Assembly (NCBI RefSeq): GCF_964355755.1
Contig: NC_092678.1
Coordinates: forward strand, 24,906,365 to 24,966,364
Origin: Antedon mediterranea
Lineage: Eukaryota > Echinodermata > Crinoidea > Comatulida > Antedonidae
Direction of reading: 5' to 3'
DNA length: 60,000 bases
This document shows positions 57,001 to 60,000 of the stretch, in pieces. The notes beneath the pieces are model-generated. The model ran no database searches and was not told the origin of the DNA. It saw nothing but the letters and a program-made list of their open reading frames with translations. Position 1 is the first letter of the stretch; every line of letters starts with the position of its first letter. A program made the position numbers and the translations under genes.

Positions 57001-59697
57001 ATTCTTTTTTAAAAATTCAACAATTCTACTGGTTTTTTTCTTAATTCCCTCTTTCATATAATAACAGGGTATTGAAAATGATATCAGAGAAACATATTAC
57101 ATCCACCAACAGATACATGAACATGTATGTATTTCAATACGAGAGTCTGAAACCTCATTAATAAGGTAGAAAACACCCAAATAGAAACTTTAATGTGGCA
57201 TTGTTATTCATCCTCATTAGCTGTGAATAGGCAGCTTACAAGGGGAACTGCAATGCAAACAACATATATATTATTACTACAAGGTATTATGTAAACTTAC
57301 ATCTTTTATAAGTAATGCATTCAACATCACATCCGTCAGTCCAGTGTCTTGCAGTGATGACAACAAAGATGGCTCTTGAAATACGTATACAATTACCAGC
57401 TCACACGCTGTAAAACAAGTAAAGTACACACATTAAGTCCGAACTAAATCTTAGGTTCTTATGTATTGTATGGATTGTACAGGTGTCACACAATCATGCA
57501 AATGATTTGATTGATTCATGGAAATTTAGAAGGCTATGTGCAAGGATCAGTGTTGAGTTAAGGATGAATATGGTAGTAATATGCCCAAGTATAGTACTGA
57601 TATGACATCATCATGTCCATATATGGACACACTTTTTTTGGTCACATAAAGTTTGATAATGTAGACAGAGCTTTAGGGGATGGGTAAGAAGGACTTGGTC
57701 TGAGAACTAGAATATATATTGTAGGCTTTCCTTAGAAATAGGTAATTTAAACAGTACGATGTAACGTTAGCACAGTGGTATAGAATTCTAGAGTAAATCA
57801 CAACTTACCTAATAAGAACAAAGATGGCCCATAATACTCTGCGTTGCTGATTATGTGTTTGAGTGATGAGGGCAGTGTTCCGTCCATAACTGAAAAGACA
57901 AATATGGTAGTAATATACCCAAATACATATATGGACACAGCATTTTTCTGTTACATAAAGTTTATAGTGTACACAGAGCTTCAGACTACAATCAAACTTT
58001 TGAGAATAAAATTGATGCAAAAATAAAAATAAAATTGTGTAAATACCATGTCGAATGCTGTCTGAAAATGCTGCATCTGGGATAGCTTTCTTTAGGAAGT
58101 TAAGCATTGATTTGAATAGAGCTGCTCTCTGCGCAAAACACTGCAACCCTGTAACAAACAATGCATGTTTTAAAATTCATTTTACTTTTATTTTGGAAAC
58201 GGACGTCCATAGTAACAAAATCAATTGCATAAATAAGTTTAAATAAATAAAGTTTAATTAAAAAAAAAAATTAGTTCAATTTTAACTCGTTTCAGTTTCA
58301 GTGTCTAATTTGTATTAAGTACTTACTTAATTTAGGTTTTGGTTGTTCTTTGCTGGTGCCCGCCTCTTCTCTACTCGTAGACGGCCCCTGGTTTGTTTCC
58401 ATGGCTTCACTTCCAACTGAACTTGGGCTGGCAACATTAGTCTCCATAGCAACATCTTCTGGTTGGTGGATAGGCGACATAGATCCCTCTCTGGCACGAG
58501 ACGTTGTGATGGATGGATAAATAATGTGTGGGACATCTTGTTTGCATAATTCCACCTCATGCTACACAGAGTAATGATGTACATAGCATCTCAAATATGT
58601 ATATATACAGCTCTGTCTACATTATCAAACTTTATGCGACAAAAAATGTGATGTGCCCATATATGGACATGTCATATCACTACCATATTTAAGAATATCA
58701 CTACCATATTTGGGCACATCACACTTTTTTTTGTCAAACTAGTTTGATAGTGTAGACAAGAGCTTAAAGGTTACCTTAAATCCCTACATATACATAAGGA
58801 ATATATTAGGGAAATAATAATATAACAATCTTTATCTTTCTTTATTTTTACCATCTGAATCCAATTAAGCAGCATGTGGGCCTATCTATGGAGTGCAATA
58901 TTGGTTTAAAGATCAATAATGGGAGTATCTTAAAATGATTGCATCATCAGTAGAACTAATAATGTGGTGTTACTGAAATGTAATTATACCTCTAATCTGT
59001 TGATGAAACAAGCTAATCCGCCATGTGTTTGAAACGCTGACATGTCAAGGTTTGTAATCAAATCAACAACTCGTACGGCCCTTGTCACAAACTACCAGAA
59101 GAAGAAGGTCAAAAGGTTATAAAACTAAATTAAGTACAACAGTAATGTTTAGAATGTTTAATGTTGGTAAATTATTCATCAATATATTCTTGAATCAGAA
59201 ATTAAAACAAATTTGTAAATCATAATTGCTTGTTTCACAATTCAATATATGTTCTCATCATTGTCAAGAATCATGTTGAAACCTCCTTACGACTCCACCC
59301 CTCCTTAACCCTAAACTTACGACTCCATGAGTAATTAAAAACATGTTATTGTGATATATAATATTTACCGTTGTGTGTAATTGTTCATCATGGCCAGACC
59401 ACCTAATAACCTTGAGCAGAGACTCCATCATTCCACATGACACCAATGCTTCACCCCCTGCAAAAAGACAACATCATCAATATTCACACATTGCATACAG
59501 CAACTTAAACATAATGGAATTAACAACTAATTGTTGAAGTTTAATTAAAAAATAATTAAAAAAACTTAAATCCATTATATACAATCATCTTATCAGAAAT
59601 AAAAGTTGATCAATACCTGTTTCATAGCTTGCTAGGTGATATAAAAATGAAAATAGTGCTGTAGCAAAGGAGTGTGGGAAGGCTACTTCATTTGGAC
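12065..59697 (-). CDS. HUWE1: HUWE1-type HECT E3 ubiquitin ligase, 5'-truncated by window edge, 60 exons seen
   Basis: HUWE1 (Mule, ARF-BP1) is a giant E3 ligase that transfers ubiquitin through a HECT cysteine and acts in p53, MYC, MCL1 and DNA-damage control. Sixty exons join in one frame of about 3,946 codons up to the stop at 12065-12067. The human protein has 4,374 residues, so only about 300 N-terminal residues should lie beyond 60000. Domain order is that of the family: alpha-helical N-terminal repeats, UBA, UIM, WWE, acidic stretch, UBM motifs, HECT. Sequence identity is very high in the N-terminal blocks and the HECT domain and weak in the Ser/Thr-rich linkers. Exon coordinates are given in the segment entries below. 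All introns are GT-AG except one GC-AG (donor at 37389). The gene lies about 2 kb upstream of PMPCB on the same strand. Confidence 0.96.
12783..13015. repeat. LINE/SINE-like 3' tail
   Basis: Begins CAAATCAATCTCTTTATTCA and ends near ATGGGATGCGCATTGTTAAG. It shares TATAGACAAAATAGATCATG and AAACCCAAGGGGCTTGCGAT with the copy at 21898-22040. In the HUWE1 intron between exons 58 and 59. Confidence 0.55.
13579..13738. mobile_element. MITE-A copy abutting HUWE1 exon 57 donor
   Basis: Ends AAGCTCTGTTTAAACCTATC and TTTGATAGTGTAGACAGCTC. In gene orientation the TIR starts about 9 nt into the intron (GTGAGTCTA). Confidence 0.85.
13899..14265. repeat. Truncated MITE-A fused to a 270-bp dispersed segment
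   Basis: A truncated MITE-A (13899-13995) runs into a segment with GACACTGAATGGTTTATAGT and GGATCAAATAGGGTGTTACT. The same fusion occurs at about 18000-18302 with high identity, including the MITE junction, so it was copied as a unit. A diverged relative lies at 17208-17340. Confidence 0.8.
14627..14695. mobile_element. Truncated MITE-A copy
   Basis: AAGCCCCGACTACACTACCA followed by AAAGTGTGATGTGGCCAAAT. The second end is missing. Confidence 0.65.
17001..17157. mobile_element. MITE with GGCCAATTTACACAGAC ends
   Basis: Left end ACGGCCAATTTACACAGACA and inverted right end CTGTATAAATTGGACTTAAG. A second copy in opposite orientation is at 25575-25733 and shares ATAACATAGATTCTAT-like interior sequence. 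No coding content. Confidence 0.75.
17340..17500. mobile_element. MITE-A copy
   Basis: AAAGCTCTGTCTACACTATG, repeated ATGGTAGTGATATGCTCAAA modules, and a degraded right end (CAAACTAGTTTCAAAGTGTA). Confidence 0.7.
17932..18302. mobile_element. MITE-A copy plus attached dispersed segment
   Basis: MITE-A at 17932-18056 is followed by the same 250-bp segment as at 13975-14265. A second TIR fragment (GTTTGATATTGTAGACAGAT) follows at 18312-18331. Confidence 0.8.
19212..19335. mobile_element. MITE-A copy
   Basis: AAGCTCGGTCTACACTATAA to TTTGATAGTGTAGACAGAAC, with a shortened left arm. Confidence 0.75.
19375..19537. mobile_element. MITE-A copy near HUWE1 exon 48 donor
   Basis: Full-length: AAGCTTTGTCTACACTATCA to GATAGTGTAGACAGAGCTTT, three ATATCACTACCATATTTGG modules. 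Its end is 25 nt from the exon 48 donor. Confidence 0.88.
19563..21092 (-). other. HUWE1: HUWE1 exons 47-48: last UBM and a 1.1 kb exon
   Basis: Exons: 20804-21092 and 19563-20669. Exon 47 encodes the third Leu-Pro UBM ([20 protein letters not shown]) and then [15 protein letters not shown]. Exon 48, at 1,107 nt, is the longest in the window. It encodes [37 protein letters not shown] and later [13 protein letters not shown], all HUWE1 blocks, with a variable Ser/Lys-rich middle. The intron between exons 46 and 47 holds a 20-bp tandem array (21313-21630). Confidence 0.92.
21245..21302. repeat. Short dispersed repeat D
   Basis: CAGATATCGGGTGAGGTAGC followed by CTCAAACCTTAATGACATCA. Further copies are at 29721-29780 and 31024-31083, with a weak one at 16566-16625. 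About 58 bp, all on the + strand. Type unknown. Confidence 0.7.
21313..21630. repeat. 20-bp minisatellite in HUWE1 intron
   Basis: About 15 units of GTACCAACTAAGTTAAGTAA, nearly perfect, ending in shortened units (AGAAACTAAGTTAAGT). The array ends about 15 nt from the donor of exon 46. Confidence 0.93.
21898..22040. repeat. LINE/SINE-like 3' tail with AAAT microsatellite
   Basis: AAACCCCAAAGGACTTGTGA, an (AAAT)n run, then AGTCTGTATAGACGAATAGA. Same family as 12783-13015. Confidence 0.5.
22525..22640 (-). mobile_element. tRNA-derived SINE fragment
   Basis: On the minus strand it has an A-box-like TAGCTTGGTGGTTAACGTG and a B-box-like AGGGTTCAATCCTGACC in tRNA spacing. The same family is on the + strand at 27172-27290. 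It lacks an acceptor stem, so it is not a functional tRNA. Confidence 0.75.
23238..23350. mobile_element. MITE-A copy
   Basis: AAGCTCTGTTTACACTATTA, GTGTGATGTGCCCAAATATG core, decayed right end (GATGCATAAAGTGTTGACAT). Confidence 0.8.
23405..23536 (+). mobile_element. 132-bp element B, copy 1
   Basis: Starts GTAAGTAGGATCCTGCACTG and ends TTTACACAGAGAATGC. It is the first of nine copies, nearly all exactly 132 bp and all on the + strand. It contains AATAAA near position 40 and two predicted hairpins: GTAAGTAGGA with TTCCTACTTGG, and GCATTCT with AGAATGC. Confidence 0.9.
23551..23709. mobile_element. MITE-A copy
   Basis: TGTCTACACTATCAAACTAG to GATAAAGTAGACAGAGCTTT. Lies 15 bp after an element B copy and 48 nt from the exon 41 donor. 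Confidence 0.85.
23925..24895 (+). mobile_element. tRNA-derived SINE with internal minisatellite expansion
   Basis: Head: CGGCAAGGGTTCAAGG (B-box-like). Body after the array: TCTGGTGGTAGAACAAGTCT, TTTAAAGAACCTAGTACATC, AGTCTTTGAATGAAGAGGCT. The same element, without expansion, is on the minus strand at 54159-54425, where head and body are joined by a single CTCACTCACTCCATGG unit. Confidence 0.85.
23962..24681. repeat. 16-bp minisatellite, 45 units
   Basis: Exactly 720 bp of GGTTCACTCGCTCCAT. Units differ only at one position (GGTTCAC or GGCTCAC). As 16 is not a multiple of three and no stop forms, three + frames stay open for 239-275 codons. These are not genes. Confidence 0.97.
24945..25075 (+). 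repeat. Short dispersed element I, copy 1
   Basis: About 130 bp with GACTTTATAATTCACTTTTA, CTGCCAAGAATCCAAAATGC and GGCTTTTCAATAGTGC. Other copies, same strand, are at 25445-25575 and 28645-28775. Confidence 0.8.
25445..25575 (+). repeat. Short dispersed element I, copy 2
   Basis: Diverged copy (GACTTTATAATTCACTTTTA, AGCCAAGAATCCAAGTGCCA) directly followed by the ACACAGAC-type MITE. Confidence 0.8.
25575..25733. mobile_element. MITE with GGCTAATTTACACAGAC ends
   Basis: Inverted ends AAGGCTAATTTACACAGACG and CATCTGTGTAAATTGGCCTT. Partner copy at 17001-17157 is in opposite orientation. Confidence 0.8.
26201..26332 (+). mobile_element. 132-bp element B, copy 2
   Basis: Near-identical to copy 1. 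Flanks also resemble copy 1 (CAGTATTT before, AAACATAT after), so a larger segment may have been duplicated. Confidence 0.9.
26431..26575. repeat. Three 47-bp tandem repeats
   Basis: Three essentially identical units with CTTCTGTTGCTAAGCTCATT and GAGACTAAGGTTGTGCCTTG, about 45 nt from the exon 38 donor. Confidence 0.92.
27172..27290 (+). mobile_element. tRNA-derived SINE fragment
   Basis: GAGCTGTAGCTTGGTGCTTG (A box region) and CCGGGGTTCAATCCTGACC (B box), followed by the same tail as the minus copy at 22525-22640. Confidence 0.75.
27281..27360. mobile_element. Truncated MITE-A
   Basis: AAACTTTATGACAAAGAAAT, shortened core, then CTAGTTTGATAGTGTAGACA. It abuts the SINE at 27172. Confidence 0.7.
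28547..28625 (-). mobile_element. tRNA-like SINE head fragment
   Basis: On the minus strand, GAGCAGTGAGTTACTCAGAT then TGGGTTCAAATCCTATCC, which is B-box-like. No complete cloverleaf. Confidence 0.5.
28645..28775 (+). repeat. Short dispersed element I, copy 3
   Basis: Very close to copy 1: GACTTTATAATTCACTTTTA and CTGCCAAGAATCCAAAATGC. Confidence 0.8.
28832..28997. mobile_element. MITE-A copy near HUWE1 exon 34 donor
   Basis: GAAGCTCTTTCTACCCCATC to TTTGATAGTGTAGAAAGATC, with two ATGGTAGTGATATGCCCAAA modules. Ends 26 nt from the donor at 29024. Confidence 0.82.
29721..29780. repeat. Short dispersed repeat D
   Basis: CAGATATCGGGTGAGGTAGC with CTCAAACCTTAATGACATCA, followed by an AT microsatellite. 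Confidence 0.7.
30440..31015 (+). pseudogene. Penelope-like or related retroelement remnant (ORF end plus 3' region)
   Basis: At 30462-30611 an open stretch of 50 codons reads [19 protein letters not shown] and ends NIRNILADR before TAA. The HFN-x4-H-x6-V-x-x-I/E pattern is typical of the C-terminal nuclease-side region of Penelope-like proteins, as I recall the family. It is followed by a non-coding 3' region with GATGAAGGGCTAGTGTTGCC and the CCATTGAGATCCAGCC block also seen at 8285-8565. Strongly 5'-truncated. The exact superfamily is uncertain. Confidence 0.55.
31024..31083. repeat. Short dispersed repeat D
   Basis: CAGATATCGGGTGAGGTAGC with CTCAAACCTTAATGACATCA, directly after the retroelement remnant. 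Confidence 0.7.
31170..31314. mobile_element. MITE-A copy near HUWE1 exon 31 donor
   Basis: TGTCTACACTATCAAACTTT to TTTGATAGTATATACAGAGC. In gene orientation it begins about 11 nt into the intron. Confidence 0.82.
31619..31830 (+). mobile_element. tRNA-derived SINE
   Basis: TATGGTGTAATGGTACAGG (A box) and CATGGGTTGAAGTCCTGTC (B box) in tRNA spacing, then a body with TCTGATGCGACGTAAAGGCG and TGGATGATAAAGAACTACTT. In the HUWE1 intron between exons 30 and 31. Confidence 0.72.
32365..32496 (+). mobile_element. 132-bp element B, copy 3
   Basis: Begins ATAAGTAGGATCC (first base changed) and ends at GAATGC. Its right flank (CACAGAACAACTCT) resembles that of copy 4, which lies on the far side of the palindromic element. 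Confidence 0.88.
33180..34560 (-). pseudogene. XPG/FEN-like (PIN fold) nuclease pseudogene, left arm and spacer
   Basis: Read on the minus strand: [20 protein letters not shown], then [13 protein letters not shown], then [20 protein letters not shown] (ORF 33972-34430). After a TGA at 33972-33974 and a 2-nt shift come [16 protein letters not shown] and [18 protein letters not shown]. Acidic residues fall where FEN1/XPG nucleases place theirs: VVD near the N-terminus, TDAY, an EEA helix, GDID and TGND. The family is familiar from many marine invertebrate gene predictions. The nuclease assignment is inference from motif order. Inactivated by a stop and frameshifts. Confidence 0.65.
34690..35691 (+). 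pseudogene. XPG/FEN-like nuclease pseudogene, right arm
   Basis: Mirror copy of the left-arm gene without its first part. It contains [19 protein letters not shown] and [12 protein letters not shown], then a frameshift near 35072. An open frame of 185 codons follows (35134-35691) from [20 protein letters not shown] to an acidic end, CSDVSDLED. It shares the TGA (34905-34907) with the left arm. Relative to the left arm, TGND has become TCNE here. Confidence 0.65.
36362..36480. mobile_element. MITE-A copy lacking its left TIR
   Basis: The right end CTAGTTTGATAGTGTAGACA is intact. The left end is replaced by the terminus of the palindromic element. In gene orientation it begins about 13 nt into the intron after exon 29. 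Confidence 0.8.
36754..36885 (+). mobile_element. 132-bp element B, copy 4
   Basis: Full length. In the intron between exons 28 and 29. Confidence 0.9.
37670..37801 (+). mobile_element. 132-bp element B, copy 5
   Basis: Full length, with GAGTATAGC in place of GAGTGTAGC. In the intron between exons 26 and 27. Confidence 0.9.
37873..38048. mobile_element. MITE with CAGTGGCGTAACG-type ends, copy 1
   Basis: Left CAGTGGCGTCACG and right CGTTACGCCTATG are inverted ends. The interior has GAGGCCCCTGGTTTAGGAAC and CAACATATTTTAATGCCTG. Related copies are at 53095-53282 and 56786-56946. Similar ends are common in animal hAT-type non-autonomous elements. Confidence 0.75.
38450..38600 (-). mobile_element. 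tRNA-derived SINE
   Basis: On the minus strand: AGTTCAATTCCCGACAAC (B box), ATGAGAGTACCTGGTTTAAA and GGCGGCGTGGAAAGAAACCG, ending CCACATAATGCCGAGGCTTA. This body is familiar from other marine invertebrate SINEs. Confidence 0.65.
38889..40105. mobile_element. 1.2 kb non-autonomous DNA transposon with TIRs and target duplication
   Basis: Perfect 10-bp inverted ends, CAGGGCATCA and TGATGCCCTG, flanked by AGTAAT on both sides (38883-38888 and 40106-40111). Subterminal palindromic modules with GGAGAGCRATTT and AGCTCTCC-like halves occur near both ends (38900-38980, 39165-39200, 40001-40080). No long ORF. The ends are hAT-like, but a 6-bp duplication is shorter than the usual 8. Confidence 0.78.
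40759..40891 (+). mobile_element. 132-bp element B, copy 6
   Basis: Full length (133 bp as counted), with AATCAAAACC in place of AATAAAGCC, so this copy has lost the AATAAA. Confidence 0.88.
41161..41187. other. Perfect DNA hairpin
   Basis: AAAAATGCGA, seven-base loop, TCGCATTTTT. Intronic, function unknown. Confidence 0.6.
41349..41872. repeat. Two 262-bp tandem copies
   Basis: CATTCCAAATTATTTGGTTT starts at 41349 and again at 41611. The copies differ at only a few positions (GGGCCTCC against GGGCCCCC). Confidence 0.92.
42404..42440. other. GC-rich hairpin, CTAGATGG stem
   Basis: CTAGATGGTACGC and GCGTGCCATCTAG form a 13-bp stem with one mismatch around GAGCGAAGCGA. It is a strong CpG-rich island of structure in AT-rich intron. 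Confidence 0.6.
42998..44582. repeat. 24-bp minisatellite, about 66 units
   Basis: Unit ATCATTAAATGACAAATTAT plus CAAT, with three common variants (ACAAATT, ACTAATT, TCAGTATC). It fills almost the whole intron between exons 22 and 23. Because 24 is a multiple of three, one minus frame stays open for 540 codons (HLMILIIC repeats). It ends in a frame different from the WWE exon and is not coding. Confidence 0.97.
44734..46695. repeat. 21-bp minisatellite, about 93 units
   Basis: Unit ACATTAGATGGCTACACACC plus A. Variants are ACATCAG, AGAAGG and occasional 23-bp units with an extra CA (45120, 45145, 45318, 45340, 46558). The CAG variant is confined to the middle (about 45490-46200). It fills the intron between exons 21 and 22. 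Long open frames on both strands are artefacts. Confidence 0.97.
47216..47300 (+). repeat. Fragment of retroelement-like tail
   Basis: TTTCTGGCTTTTTATGTTAT and TTTGTATCTTCATTGA resemble the block at 30890-30975. Confidence 0.4.
47481..47612 (+). mobile_element. 132-bp element B, copy 7
   Basis: Full length, near-identical to the other copies. Confidence 0.9.
48536..48622 (-). other. HUWE1: HUWE1 exon 19: ubiquitin-interacting motif
   Basis: A 29-codon exon with a classic [19 protein letters not shown] has the acidic lead, the central Ala and the Ser-Leu pair that contact ubiquitin. It directly follows the UBA exon, as in the human gene. The acceptor lies about 15 nt from a tandem repeat of about 61 bp (48637-48775). 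Confidence 0.93.
48637..48775. repeat. Tandem repeat, 61-bp unit, 2.3 copies
   Basis: GAAAGTTACCAGGTCAAAGG and TCATAATTAGATGGGTGCCA repeat with a period of about 61 bp, ending 14 nt from exon 19. Confidence 0.88.
49958..50065 (-). other. HUWE1: HUWE1 exon 18: UBA domain
   Basis: One 36-codon exon that is close to a whole UBA ubiquitin-binding domain. It opens [18 protein letters not shown], which carries the MGF loop that contacts the Ile44 patch of ubiquitin, and continues to EWALTHAP. In the partial protein it covers roughly residues 1025-1060. The intron on its low side (48623-49957) is long for this gene. It holds a palindrome at 49537-49554 and AT-rich sequence in which no element was recognised. 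Confidence 0.93.
50151..50269. mobile_element. MITE-A copy inside the exon 21 duplicate
   Basis: TTAAGCTCTGTCTACACTAT to TTTGATAGTGTAGACAGAGC. Confidence 0.85.
50278..50530 (+). mobile_element. Element C, copy 1, with long 5' flank
   Basis: The core, about 130 bp, starts TGTATTTCAGTATGCAAGCC and ends GGGGAACTACAATGC. It shares about 110 bp of further 5' sequence with copy 2 at 54602-54836 (AACATCAAAGGGGAAATGAT). Ends in a GCATTGT...ACAATGC stem. Confidence 0.8.
51310..51441 (+). mobile_element. 132-bp element B, copy 8
   Basis: Full length, with CACCGAG and TTGGTTT changes. Confidence 0.9.
52111..52242 (+). mobile_element. 132-bp element B, copy 9
   Basis: Full length, near-identical to copy 1. 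Confidence 0.9.
53095..53282. mobile_element. MITE with CAGTGGCGTAACG ends, copy 2
   Basis: CAGTGGCGTAACGGCTATAA to GTTAAGCCACTG. Opposite orientation to copy 1, sharing AAACAGGCATTAAAATATGT. Confidence 0.8.
53774..53892. mobile_element. MITE-A copy near HUWE1 exon 12 donor
   Basis: TAAGCTCTGTCTACACTATC to AAGTTTGATAGACGGAGCTT, flanked by TA on both sides. Begins about 11 nt into the intron in gene orientation. Confidence 0.85.
54159..54425 (-). mobile_element. tRNA-derived SINE, unexpanded
   Basis: Minus strand: head with CGGCAGGGGTTCGAGGCTC, one CTCACTCACTCCATGG unit, then TCTGGTGGTAGAACGAGTCT and TTTAAAGAACCTAGTACATC. Same family as 23925-24895. Confidence 0.8.
54602..54836 (+). mobile_element. 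Element C, copy 2
   Basis: Same long form as copy 1: CTCACTGAATCACAATTGCA through GGGGAACTACAATGC. Confidence 0.8.
55500..55700 (+). repeat. Two tandem copies of a shortened element C relative
   Basis: CGCCAGATGAGGAAAATGTA, GGTATTCATCCTCATAAGC and AACAAGGGGAACTACAATGC occur twice with a period of about 108 bp. Only the 3' hairpin half matches element C. Confidence 0.75.
56289..56418 (+). mobile_element. Element C, copy 3
   Basis: TGTATTTCAATATGCAAGCC to GGGGAACTGCAATGC. Confidence 0.82.
56475..56560. repeat. Degenerate tandem array of CAACTGANNGCAGT units
   Basis: About six units of 14-15 bp (CAACTGACTGCAATCAACTG), ending 12 nt from the exon 8 donor. Confidence 0.75.
56786..56946. mobile_element. 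MITE with GTAACG-type ends, copy 3
   Basis: The left end is eroded (GGTGTAACGCAGAGGCC). Right CCGTTACGCCACCG. Interior GGTTTAGGAACCCCAAGTGG as in copy 1. Confidence 0.7.
57126..57256 (+). mobile_element. Element C, copy 4, diverged
   Basis: The 5' half is diverged (AGAGTCTGAAACCTCATTAA). The 3' hairpin half is intact (GCATTGTTATTCATCCTCAT to GAACTGCAATGC). Confidence 0.78.
57570..57675. mobile_element. Truncated MITE-A
   Basis: ATGGTAGTAATATGCCCAAG, then GTTTGATAATGTAGACAGAG. Left TIR missing. Confidence 0.7.
57900..57982. mobile_element. Truncated MITE-A
   Basis: ATATGGTAGTAATATACCCA to TTTATAGTGTACACAGAGCT, strongly shortened. Lies 11 nt from exon 6 on its acceptor side. Confidence 0.65.
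58610..58768. mobile_element. MITE-A copy
   Basis: AGCTCTGTCTACATTATCAA to TTTGATAGTGTAGACAAGAG, with full interior modules. Confidence 0.87.
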
Positions 59698-59804
59698 CTG
59701 AAACAAACATAAATATATGATTATCGTCGGGTATAATCCCACTTCAGGTATAATCCCACACCTATTCTATGTCTGAATTCACAAACAGGCATATTACAGT
59801 TACT

Positions 59805-60000
59805 TGGTACTTAATGGGTTACCATGGAGAAATTTCTCCATGGGTTACTTAGTACTTGATGGGTTACTTAACAGGTTACTTAGTACTTGATGGGTTACTT
59901 AACAGGTTACTTAGTACTTAGTGGGTTACTTAACAGGTTACTTAGTACTTAGTGGGTTACTTAACAAGTTACTTAGTACTTGGCGGGTTACTTAACAGGT
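59805..60000. repeat. 31-bp tandem array running off the window edge
   Basis: At least six units of GGGTTACTTAACAGGTTACT plus TAGTACTTAGT. Intronic, upstream of the first HUWE1 exon in the window. Confidence 0.9.

Larger units (their letters stand above)
56050..59697 (-). other. HUWE1: HUWE1 exons 1-9 of window: N-terminal helical-repeat region
   Basis: Exons in coding order: 59617-59697, 59369-59457, 58990-59091, 58327-58561, 58047-58148, 57809-57889, 57301-57407, 56572-56749, 56050-56141. They encode the conserved DUF908/DUF913-type armadillo-like region that forms the ligase's ring-shaped scaffold. Diagnostic stretches include [80 protein letters not shown] and [15 protein letters not shown]. 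The exon at 58327-58561 holds a poorly conserved Ser/Thr/Glu-rich insert. The first exon starts within a codon (phase 2), so coding sequence continues beyond 60000. Confidence 0.94.

Overview
The window is AT-rich animal genomic DNA with short exons, GT-AG introns and many short repeats. It carries parts of two conserved, intron-rich genes, both on the minus strand. The mix of long-TIR MITEs, tRNA-derived SINEs, a Penelope-type remnant and an XPG/FEN-like nuclease element suggests a marine invertebrate, perhaps an echinoderm. That placement is a low-confidence inference.

Layout in + coordinates. Positions 1-3462 are intergenic, with one small MITE and two short tandem repeats. Positions 3463-10018 hold a complete 13-exon PMPCB gene (mitochondrial processing peptidase beta subunit), whose exons join into one 478-codon frame. 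Positions 10019-12064 hold the PMPCB upstream region and, at the high end, probably the 3' UTR of the next gene. Positions 12065-60000 hold 60 exons of HUWE1, the giant HECT E3 ubiquitin ligase. These exons join in one frame of about 3,946 codons, including the UBA, UIM, WWE, acidic, UBM and HECT regions and the stop. By comparison with the human protein, only about the first 300 residues lie beyond the right edge.

The introns hold the unusual material: (i) a 3.85 kb near-perfect palindrome at 32515-36363, each 1.68 kb arm carrying a decayed copy of an XPG/FEN-like nuclease gene; (ii) two minisatellites of about 1.6 and 2.0 kb on either side of an 82-nt coding exon; (iii) a 45-unit 16-bp minisatellite that expanded inside a tRNA-derived SINE; (iv) about 23 copies of a long-TIR MITE, several starting within 15 nt of a 5' splice site; (v) nine copies of a 132-bp element, all in one orientation; (vi) several duplicated exon-edge fragments that carry splice sites; (vii) a 1.2 kb element with TIRs and a target duplication.

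The two genes work separately. PMPCB removes mitochondrial presequences, and HUWE1 ubiquitinates many nuclear and cytosolic proteins. No prokaryotic operon, CRISPR array, rRNA or intact tRNA gene was seen. Exon boundaries were set by eye from splice consensus, frame continuity and remembered family sequence. The frame closes across every junction in both genes, which is strong internal support.
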